64,000 bases of DNA, taken from NCBI RefSeq assembly GCF_005938085.1, contig NZ_SMZK01000001.1, forward strand, positions 1,612,001 to 1,676,000. The letters are read 5' to 3'. The position numbers and the translations under genes are program-made. Source of the DNA: Haloterrigena sp. H1 (lineage in GTDB: Archaea; Halobacteriota; Halobacteria; Halobacteriales; Natrialbaceae). This document shows positions 57,702 to 64,000 of the stretch, in pieces; within the stretch, counting starts at the first letter, position 1, and each line of letters starts with the position of its first letter. The notes under the pieces are model-generated. The model was given only the letters and a program-made list of their open reading frames with translations. It did not search any database and was not told the DNA's origin.

Positions 57702-58280
57702 ATGATCTCGAATCTCGCACAGGGTGTGCAGGCGTTTACCAGCAACGTCTTTCTCGTTACCGGCGAGCGGCCCGTCCTCGTCGATACGGGTGCGAACTTC
57801 GACGTTGTCGCGGCCGTTTCCGAGCGCGTCGACGACCTCGAGGCCGTCATCCTGACCCATACGCACCGCGATCACGTCGGGAACCTCGAAGCAGTCAAAG
57901 ACGCCTTCGGCGTCGATGCGTGGGGGTACGATACCACAGTCGACGGCGTCGACCACGCGATCGCCGACGAGGGGACGGTCCAGTTAGGCGACCACGACTA
58001 CGTGGCGCTGCACACGCCCGGGCACAAAAACGACCACCTCTGCTTTTACTCGGCCAACGCGGGCGTGTTGTTCGCAGGTGATCTCGTCTTCCAGAACGGC
58101 AGTTTCGGCCGCACCGACCTCGAGGAAGGCGACCGCCCGACGCTGATCGAGAGCATCGATCGCGTGCTCGAGTGGATCGATCCCGACCTCGAAGAGATGC
58201 ACACGGGCCACGGGCCGAGCGTGACCAACGATCCCTATGGCCACGTCGAACTCTCGGCGCAGATGGCTCGCCAGACTTAG
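57702..58280 (+). CDS. MBL-fold metallo-hydrolase
   Basis: The protein is 192 residues. LTHTHRDHVGNLEAV is the HxHxDH zinc motif, followed by HTPGHKNDHLCFYS and a conserved GDLVF. HTGHGPSVTND gives the last His. It resembles glyoxalase II/RNase Z-like hydrolases, specificity unknown. Divergent from the membrane regulator gene. Confidence 0.92.
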   Translation: MISNLAQGVQAFTSNVFLVTGERPVLVDTGANFDVVAAVSERVDDLEAVILTHTHRDHVGNLEAVKDAFGVDAWGYDTTVDGVDHAIADEGTVQLGDHDYVALHTPGHKNDHLCFYSANAGVLFAGDLVFQNGSFGRTDLEEGDRPTLIESIDRVLEWIDPDLEEMHTGHGPSVTNDPYGHVELSAQMARQT

Positions 58281-58306
58281 ACAACTCGGCCCGACGGAGA
58301 GTCCAG

Positions 58307-59137
58307 TCAGACGCGTCCGGCGGCGTCGAGGAACGAATCGTACGCGTCCGCGTACGCGTGAGCGGTTCGTGCAGGATCGCCCTGCTCGTCCCCGCCGAGT
58401 GGCGGCAACGAGACGCGCTCGAGCGGCTCGAGATAGTCGAGGACGTCGGGGACGCGCTTCTCGATGGCTCCGTCCCTGGGGCTCGAGCTGGCGATCTCGC
58501 AGGCTCGACAGTAGCGGTCGCCGTCGTAGACGCGGACGCGGCCGGGTTCGACGGCCGCGACGGCGGCGACCTGTGCTGGATTGAGCGACGACAGCGGCAG
58601 CGCGATGTCGCTATACGATTCGACGACGGCGATGTCCGTGTCCTCGATCTCGGTCGCCAGGCGGTCGAACGCCGGGACGTACTCCCGCTCGGCGAGGTCG
58701 TTGAACTCTGCGACGGTTTCGACGGGAACGGCATCGGAAAGGGGGAGCGCGTCGGCGACTGGATCCGGGATCTCGACGGTCGCGTTGCGGACGAACAGCG
58801 CATCGTCGGGATCACGGCCGATTCGGTCGGCGACGAACTCGCGGTCGTTTCGGCCGAGTAGGCCGCTGCCGCCGCCGGGGCTGGGCTGCCAGAGCCGGTG
58901 GACGGGATTAAGTCGCTCGGGCGGTCGGCCACGGCCGTCGGCCGCCGAGAGCCGTGCTGCGTCCTTGCCGTAGAGTCGGCCGTCGGCGAGCGCGCGTCGG
59001 CAGTCGTCGTGATCGAACCAGAAGTCGTTGCCGGCGCGGGGTTTGTAGCCGACTGCGCCGGTGCGCTCGAGCAGGCCGGCCGAAAACGTGGTCTTGCCGG
59101 CGTCGACACGGTCGGCACCGACCACGAGGAGGATCAT
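58307..59137 (-). CDS. P-loop ATPase with DUF5827 partner
   Basis: The protein is 276 residues from ATG 59137. The Walker A-like MILLVVGADRVDAGKTTFSA is BioD/CobB-like. CRACEI (about 200) gives a Cys pair and the C-terminus is ADAYDSFLDAAG-like. The start overlaps the DUF5827 stop by 4 bases, so the two are coupled. The substrate is not clear; dethiobiotin synthetase-like ligation is possible but unproven. Confidence 0.8.
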   Translation of the reverse strand: MILLVVGADRVDAGKTTFSAGLLERTGAVGYKPRAGNDFWFDHDDCRRALADGRLYGKDAARLSAADGRGRPPERLNPVHRLWQPSPGGGSGLLGRNDREFVADRIGRDPDDALFVRNATVEIPDPVADALPLSDAVPVETVAEFNDLAEREYVPAFDRLATEIEDTDIAVVESYSDIALPLSSLNPAQVAAVAAVEPGRVRVYDGDRYCRACEIASSSPRDGAIEKRVPDVLDYLEPLERVSLPPLGGDEQGDPARTAHAYADAYDSFLDAAGRV

Positions 59138-59400
59138 TCTTTCAGGCCGTAGTAGCCGGGTTCGTCCTCGTCGCGGGGTTCGGCAACCACGAGGTCGTCG
59201 GCGTTGGTCATGACCCATGGAATCGCCCAGTCGAGCAGGATATCCTCGGTCTCGCGGTCGATATCGGCGTCGGGCTCGAGACCCTGGAGCAGTCGCGCGA
59301 TCTCGTAGACGGTGTACATCTGGTCGTCCTCGAGCAACTCAGCCGGTGTGTAGAAGTCACACGGCGGGAGGTTCTCGAACTCGGATTTGGGAACGGGCAT
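59134..59400 (-). CDS. DUF5827 family protein, 88 aa
   Basis: MPVPKSEFENLPPCDFYTPA starts an acidic small protein that ends GYYGLKE. It is upstream of and translationally coupled to the P-loop ATPase gene. Function unknown. Confidence 0.85.
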   Translation of the reverse strand: MPVPKSEFENLPPCDFYTPAELLEDDQMYTVYEIARLLQGLEPDADIDRETEDILLDWAIPWVMTNADDLVVAEPRDEDEPGYYGLKE

Positions 59401-59474
59401 ATACGTTCGTTCCGGCGGCCGGTGCCTAAAGGGTTCGTTCGCGCCCGAGCGAGAGCGTCGATGGAACCGTCATG

Positions 59475-60602
59475 TCACTCGGTTCGCGTGCCGCCCTCGA
59501 GATAGTAGGTGATGCGGTCCCGGCTGGATTCGGCCACCTTGACGAACTCGACGACGCGCTGGCCGTCCTCGCGCCGGTCGGCCTCGATCTCGAGCGTCAT
59601 CGACTGGTCGTGTAGATGGTCGAACAGCGCGTCGATCGAGCCGACGTCGCCTCTGACCGTATGTCGGTGGCCGATCGTCTCGCCGTCGTCGACGTCCTGG
59701 ATGGCCTCAACCATCGGAACAAGGATCGACTCCCCGAGATCGTGTGCGCGCGCCTGTAGTCGATCCTCGTCCTCGTCGAACTCGGCGGCCTGAAACGCTT
59801 CCCGGATGAGTCGCGAGAAGACGAAATCCCGGCCGTGGTCGAACGGCAGCGAGAACGCGTAGGCGAGTTCGCCGTGGTGTTGGGCTTCGGTCGTGTATTT
59901 GACCATCGCGTCTCCGGTCTCGGATTTCATCACGACGCCTTCCCGACCTGCCGCGTCGAGTTCGGCGATGGTGTCGCGGACCAGCTCGGCGGCGGATTCC
60001 GGCGGTGCCCGTCCGAACAGTCGCGGCTGGTTGAAGTCGTACGTCTCACAGATCGCGCGGCGATCGGCTACGGACAGCGGGTCGCCCGACTCGCGGTCAC
60101 GAACGCCGAAGACGCGGAAGTCGTGGGTGTCGACCCCCTCGTAGTCGGTGGCCGTGTAGGGTGTCTCCGGCCCGATGAGTTCGGCACAGAGGACCTGTTC
60201 CGGATACTCGTCGAAAAACGCCTCGAGCGAGAGCAGCTTGCGCGCCCGCGCGGTCGTGTACGGACAGACGTAGCCGCTTCTGGTAAACGCAAGCGGCTCG
60301 CCGATGTCGGCGAGCCGGACGTTGAACCCGTCGAGTTTCTCCTCGACGACGACGGTCTCGTGGTCCTCGAAAAACGACTGAACGCCCGGCTCGAGCACGA
60401 GCAGTCGTGGGATGCTCGGATACCCTCTGACGACGGCGTCGGCGTCCTCGACGATGACGGTCCCGCGCTCGAGGCCGTGGCGCGCGTCCGACAGGACGTG
60501 GTAGGTCCGACCGTCGAACGACCGCTGCTCGAAGTGCTCGAAGAGGTCAGCCGACTCGTCGGTCGTCGCTCCGAGCCGCTCGAGGTACTCGTCGCGGTCC
60601 AT
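59475..60602 (-). CDS. ATP-dependent RNA ligase (Rnl3-type)
   Basis: The protein is 375 residues from ATG 60602. K89 in VEEKLDGFNVR is the adenylation Lys of the KxDG motif. CAELIGPETPY, REGVVMKSE and AMVKYTT are motifs IIIa, IV and V. The C-terminal dimer domain marks the archaeal Rnl3 group. It adenylates and joins 5'-phosphate and 3'-OH RNA ends. The divergent neighbour is its named partner protein. Confidence 0.92.
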   Translation of the reverse strand: MDRDEYLERLGATTDESADLFEHFEQRSFDGRTYHVLSDARHGLERGTVIVEDADAVVRGYPSIPRLLVLEPGVQSFFEDHETVVVEEKLDGFNVRLADIGEPLAFTRSGYVCPYTTARARKLLSLEAFFDEYPEQVLCAELIGPETPYTATDYEGVDTHDFRVFGVRDRESGDPLSVADRRAICETYDFNQPRLFGRAPPESAAELVRDTIAELDAAGREGVVMKSETGDAMVKYTTEAQHHGELAYAFSLPFDHGRDFVFSRLIREAFQAAEFDEDEDRLQARAHDLGESILVPMVEAIQDVDDGETIGHRHTVRGDVGSIDALFDHLHDQSMTLEIEADRREDGQRVVEFVKVAESSRDRITYYLEGGTRTE

Positions 60603-60705
60603 ACATCGATGCTCACCGCTGACCGCCAAAAACATCGGGCCGGCCCCCGCTCGGTTCGTCGAAACCGGGGTGAGGCCTATGTAGCTCACCGTCCAATCGA
60701 GACGT

Positions 60706-61392
60706 ATGTCCGGCGACCTCCCGCGCCAGCGGTTCGTCCTCGACACCTCGCTGTTCATCACCGAGGAGATCCGCCGCGACGACGAGTCGCTCGAGGCGGC
60801 CGTGCTCCGCCTGCTCGATCTCGTGTCGACCGCACGCCTCGAGCTCAACATCTCCTGTTACGTGCCGCCGTCGATCCACGACGAACTGGGGACGATGTTG
60901 CGCGAGCGCGACGTCGACGACGCCGTGTTCTCGCGACTCGATACCTGGGTCGTCCGCAAGAGCCCCGACCGCTACGGCGTCACGATCCCCGCGAACGTCG
61001 TCTACAACTTCATCGACGAGATGAGCGACCGGGTCGACCGCGGCCTGCGGGTCTCCGAAGAGGCAATCCGCGAGGTCGAACAGCTCGATCCGGAAGACCT
61101 CACGCGAGATGCCGACGACGGCGAGCGGGAGGCCTACATGACCGAAGCCGATCGCGTCCTGTCGAATCTGCGTGACAAGTATCGTCGCGCGCTCCGGCAG
61201 GGCGTCCTCGACTCCCGCGAGGATTTCGACTTACTCATTCTCGCACGCGAACTCGACGCCGGCGTCGTCACGGAGGATCGAGGCATCATCTCGTGGGCCG
61301 ACGAGTTCGGCCTGCGGTACGTCCGCGGCGGCCAGTTCCCGACGCTGCTCGAGGAGTACCTGCGCGCGACCGGGGCCACGGACGACGTGTGA
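60706..61392 (+). CDS. RNA ligase partner protein (PIN-like)
   Basis: The protein is 228 residues. [19 protein letters not shown] has the first Asp of a PIN nuclease, and [20 protein letters not shown] the later acidic positions. TIGR03875-type proteins are found beside archaeal RNA ligases, as here (103 bp, divergent). A role trimming or presenting RNA ends to the ligase is an inference from this fixed neighbourhood. Confidence 0.9.
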   Translation: MSGDLPRQRFVLDTSLFITEEIRRDDESLEAAVLRLLDLVSTARLELNISCYVPPSIHDELGTMLRERDVDDAVFSRLDTWVVRKSPDRYGVTIPANVVYNFIDEMSDRVDRGLRVSEEAIREVEQLDPEDLTRDADDGEREAYMTEADRVLSNLRDKYRRALRQGVLDSREDFDLLILARELDAGVVTEDRGIISWADEFGLRYVRGGQFPTLLEEYLRATGATDDV

Positions 61393-61404
61393 TCGGCCAC
61401 CACG

Positions 61405-62277
61405 TCACCAGACGAGCCACTCGAGTGCGAGCACGACCGCGGCGAGGAAGACGTGTTCGCCGTCGACGACGAACCCGTAGTACAGCGGGCCGCGGTCGGG
61501 GGTCGCAAACGGGATGTATGCGCAAACGTAGGCGTTCATCGCGAGCACGGCGAGGAATCGTCGCGGGATCGCCCCCGTCACCACGAGGGCGACGACCACT
61601 GTGGCGACGGCAATGGTCGCGACCAGCGACCAGACGCGCGTCGCGTGCGGGCCGAACTGGTTCGGGACCGTCGGGATGTCCTCCTCGCGGTCGCCCTCGA
61701 TGTCTTTGACGTCGAAGATCACCGCGGCGATTGTGATCATGACCGTCACGTAGGCGAACATGAACAGGATCGAAAGCGAGCCGACGCTGCCGTAGTAGTA
61801 GCCGACGCCGAGCGGGAGCGCACCCCAGGCGAGCCCGACGAAGAGGTTCTTCACGAGGAAGATCTGTTTGACGCCGCCGACGGAATAGAGCAGCGCAACC
61901 GCAAGCGGGAGCAGGAGGTACGCCGCTCCCGAAAGCCCGAGCGCGACGGCGATCCCGATCGCGGCGACGTAGAGTACGATCCCGGCCGCCAACCAAACGC
62001 GGCCGTACCGCTTCGTAAACGCCGCGCGATCCGGGACGTTCTGTTCGTCTTCCTCGAGATCGGTAAAGCGGTTGACGGTGTAGACGAACATCGTGGCCGC
62101 GAAGACGATAAACAGTGGCAGGGCCTCGAGTGGCAGGTCCGCGAGGACGGCGGTGGTAACGACCACGCTGAGCGTTGCCAGCGAGATAAAGAGGTTGCTG
62201 TGGACCAGAAACCGGAGCACGGTCGTTATCGACGACACCCACCCCGAGGGTCGATGAGTTGCGGTAGGGTTTGTCAC
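61405..62277 (-). CDS. UbiA-family prenyltransferase
   Basis: The protein is 290 residues from GTG 62277, with eight to nine TM helices. YTVNRFTDLEEDEQNVPDRA carries the first Asp-rich motif (N-x-x-x-D-x-x-x-D) and DVKDIEGDREEDIPTVP the second. It attaches a prenyl chain to an acceptor; in haloarchaea candidates include DGGGP synthase, menaquinone and carotenoid (LyeJ-like) steps. The acceptor is not decidable here. Confidence 0.85.
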   Translation of the reverse strand: MTNPTATHRPSGWVSSITTVLRFLVHSNLFISLATLSVVVTTAVLADLPLEALPLFIVFAATMFVYTVNRFTDLEEDEQNVPDRAAFTKRYGRVWLAAGIVLYVAAIGIAVALGLSGAAYLLLPLAVALLYSVGGVKQIFLVKNLFVGLAWGALPLGVGYYYGSVGSLSILFMFAYVTVMITIAAVIFDVKDIEGDREEDIPTVPNQFGPHATRVWSLVATIAVATVVVALVVTGAIPRRFLAVLAMNAYVCAYIPFATPDRGPLYYGFVVDGEHVFLAAVVLALEWLVW

Positions 62278-62469
62278 GGGGGAGCCCCGAGTGGCCCTAG
62301 GGGAAGCCGAACTTTGAATGCTGTGACAGACCGGCCCATATCGGCACCGGCTCGTTTGCGGGCCGGACTGCGTAGATGGCACGCGCAGCCGATCGTGGAT
62401 GGTAAATCGTGAACGATCTACGGGAAGAGCCCCCGAATGCGTGTCAGTAGCGAGCGGAAACTGGCAGGA

Positions 62470-62475
62470 TTTAAG
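62470..62475 (+). promoter_or_regulatory. TATA-like box for sucC-sucD
   Basis: TTTAAG ends 28 bases before the sucC ATG at 62503, again a leaderless-type promoter for the operon. Confidence 0.5.
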
Positions 62476-62502
62476 CAAGGGCGGAACGGCCCTTCGAATG
62501 GT

Positions 62503-63654
62503 ATGAAATTACACGAGTACCAGGCGAAGCAGGTCTTCGCCGATGCCGGGGTACCGACGCCGGACTCGCAGCTCGCGTCCGACGTCGATGGCGTCGTCAC
62601 CGCGGCCGAGGAGATCGGCTATCCAGTCGCGGTCAAGGCGCAGGTACAGGTTGGCGGTCGGGGGAAAGCCGGCGGGATCAAACTCGTCGAAGACGATGAC
62701 GAAGCCCGCGAGGCAGCCGAGTCCATTCTCGGAATGGACCTCAAAGGCTACCACGTGGACCGCGTCCTCGTCGAGGAAGCGGTCGACTTCACCGACGAAC
62801 TCTACGTCGGGATCACGATGGACCGCGGCGAGGGCAAGCCCGTCGCGATGGTCTCGACCAAAGGTGGCGTCAACATCGAGGAGGTCGCCGAGGAAGACCC
62901 CGACGCGATCGCCCGCGAACACATCGATCCCGCCTTCGGGATGCATCCCTACCAGGCCCGCAAGGCCGTCTACGACGCCGGTGTCGACCAGTCGGTCGCC
63001 CGTGACGTCTCGAGCGTGCTCACCACGCTCTACCAGCTCTGGGACGACAAGGACGGCGCCGACGCCGAGATCAACCCGCTGATGGTTACCTCCGACGACG
63101 AGGTCATCGCGGCCGACGCCGTGATGAACATCGACGAGGACGCGCTGTTCCGCCAGCCCGAACTCGCCGAGATGGAAGAGGAAGCCGCCGGCGGCGACGA
63201 ACTCGAGCAGAAAGCCGACGAGTACGGCTTCGACTACGTCCGGCTCGAGGGTAACACAGGGATCATCGGCAACGGTGCCGGTCTTGTGATGACGACGCTG
63301 GACCTCGTCGACTACTACGGCGGCGAGCCCGCGAACTTCCTTGACGTCGGTGGCGGTGCGAAAGCCGACCGAATTGCGAACGCACTCGACATGGTCTTCT
63401 CCGACGACAACGTCGAGAGCGTCGTCTTCAACATCTTCGGCGGCATCACCCGCGGTGACGAGGTCGCCAAAGGGATCAACGAAGCACTCGAGCAGTTCGA
63501 CGAGATCCCCAAGCCGGTCGTCGTGCGTCTGGCCGGTACCAACTGGGAGGAAGGCATGGAAATTCTCAACGAGGACCTCGTGACGGTCGAACAGACCCTC
63601 GAGGACGCAGTCCAGCGTGCTGTCGAGTACGCTGAGGAGGTGAACGACCAATGA
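62503..63654 (+). CDS. sucC: Succinyl-CoA synthetase (ADP-forming), beta subunit
   Basis: The protein is 383 residues. [20 protein letters not shown] and [20 protein letters not shown] are the ATP-grasp start. [26 protein letters not shown] and the CoA-ligase part [16 protein letters not shown] follow. It makes ATP from succinyl-CoA in the TCA cycle. The stop overlaps the sucD start (ATGA, 63651), coupling the subunits. Confidence 0.95.
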   Translation: MKLHEYQAKQVFADAGVPTPDSQLASDVDGVVTAAEEIGYPVAVKAQVQVGGRGKAGGIKLVEDDDEAREAAESILGMDLKGYHVDRVLVEEAVDFTDELYVGITMDRGEGKPVAMVSTKGGVNIEEVAEEDPDAIAREHIDPAFGMHPYQARKAVYDAGVDQSVARDVSSVLTTLYQLWDDKDGADAEINPLMVTSDDEVIAADAVMNIDEDALFRQPELAEMEEEAAGGDELEQKADEYGFDYVRLEGNTGIIGNGAGLVMTTLDLVDYYGGEPANFLDVGGGAKADRIANALDMVFSDDNVESVVFNIFGGITRGDEVAKGINEALEQFDEIPKPVVVRLAGTNWEEGMEILNEDLVTVEQTLEDAVQRAVEYAEEVNDQ

Positions 63655-64000
63655 GCGTACTAGTCGACGACGACACGCGCGTCGTGGTACAGGGCATCAC
63701 CGGTGGGGAAGGCAAGTTCCACACCGAACAGATGATGGAGTACGGCACCAACGTCGTTGCCGGTGCAGTCCCCGGCAAAGGCGGCCAGGAAGTTAGTGGC
63801 GTGCCGGTCTACGACACGGTTCACGAAGCGGTCGAGGAGGAAAACGCCGACACCTCGGTCATCTTCGTCCCGCCGGCCTTTGCCGGCGACGCCATCTTCG
63901 AATCGCTCGACTCCGGACTCGACCTCGCGGTCGCGATCACGGAAGGCATCCCGACTCAGGACATGGCGCGGGTCAACAAGCGCCTGACCGAGACCGACAC
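63651..64000 (+). CDS. sucD: Succinyl-CoA synthetase, alpha subunit (3' end beyond the window)
   Basis: Visible residues 1-116 include [20 protein letters not shown], the CoA-binding Rossmann region [16 protein letters not shown], and [16 protein letters not shown]. The active His and the rest lie outside the window. Confidence 0.93.
   Translation, partial: MSVLVDDDTRVVVQGITGGEGKFHTEQMMEYGTNVVAGAVPGKGGQEVSGVPVYDTVHEAVEEENADTSVIFVPPAFAGDAIFESLDSGLDLAVAITEGIPTQDMARVNKRLTETD

Noticed and set aside
1..64000. CRISPR array or cas genes
   Set aside because: The only regular arrays (13-bp GGTAC and 20-bp origin boxes) have units too short for CRISPR, and no cas-like protein is present.

Overview
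The window is chromosomal DNA from a halophilic archaeon (class Halobacteria, most likely Natrialbales). The evidence is high GC, acidic proteins with frequent GTC/GAC/GAG codons, haloarchaea-restricted families (DUF2150, DUF5788, DUF5827, HTH-10), archaeal information-processing genes (SecE-Spt5, Orc1/Cdc6), archaeal HMG-CoA synthase, TTTAAG TATA boxes that give leaderless messages, and ISH3, IS630 and IS5 insertion sequences.

1-14.07 kb is mainly housekeeping: an NhaC antiporter (cut by the left edge), a TatD-like hydrolase, DUF2150, a pilin-like secreted protein, HMG-CoA synthase (mevalonate pathway), a four-CBS plus HPF-like fusion, UspA, an AI-2E family permease, the glycine decarboxylase pair gcvPA-gcvPB, cobalamin adenosyltransferase and tRNA-Val(CAC).

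14.07-21.85 kb is an AT-richer accessory island. It starts with an ISH3 element inserted exactly at the 3' end of tRNA-Val. It holds a strictly 13-bp-phased GGTAC array, small membrane ORFs, an Orc1/Cdc6 initiator beside an origin with ten TCGAAATG-type boxes, a serine recombinase, a TRAM protein, a zinc-binding mini-protein and a HerA-like ATPase whose 5' half is missing at the island's right junction. I read it as the remnant of an integrated plasmid-like replicon.

21.85-34.7 kb carries an HTH-10 regulator, a frameshifted FAD monooxygenase, an alpha/beta hydrolase, DUF1684, then a run of membrane and stress proteins (VIT1/CCC1, DUF211, HdeD, DUF389, TMEM175 and a P-type cation ATPase) and a four-cluster iron-sulfur protein. 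34.8-47.4 kb holds LeuA/CimA, a DUF192 gene split by an IS630 element, a winged-helix protein, an HNH-like protein, an SDR, endonuclease V, an AN1-rhomboid, DUF5788-PolX, a Mut7-C protein, a PHP protein and secE-spt5.

47.7-56 kb holds a multi-PAS histidine kinase, an isocitrate-lyase-family enzyme, and a decayed zone: a start-less fragment, an IS5 element inside a chemotaxis-type transducer gene, and a glutamate dehydrogenase pseudogene. 56.1-64 kb is housekeeping again: tRNA-Glu(CTC), a membrane-anchored winged-helix regulator, an MBL hydrolase, a P-loop ATPase with DUF5827, RNA ligase with its PIN-like partner, a UbiA prenyltransferase and sucC-sucD (cut by the right edge).

An ~87-bp hairpin repeat occurs four times (29.5, 34.8, 42.5 and 47.5 kb). 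Its inner arms co-vary between copies, and in two copies its edge supplies the stop codon of the neighbouring gene.
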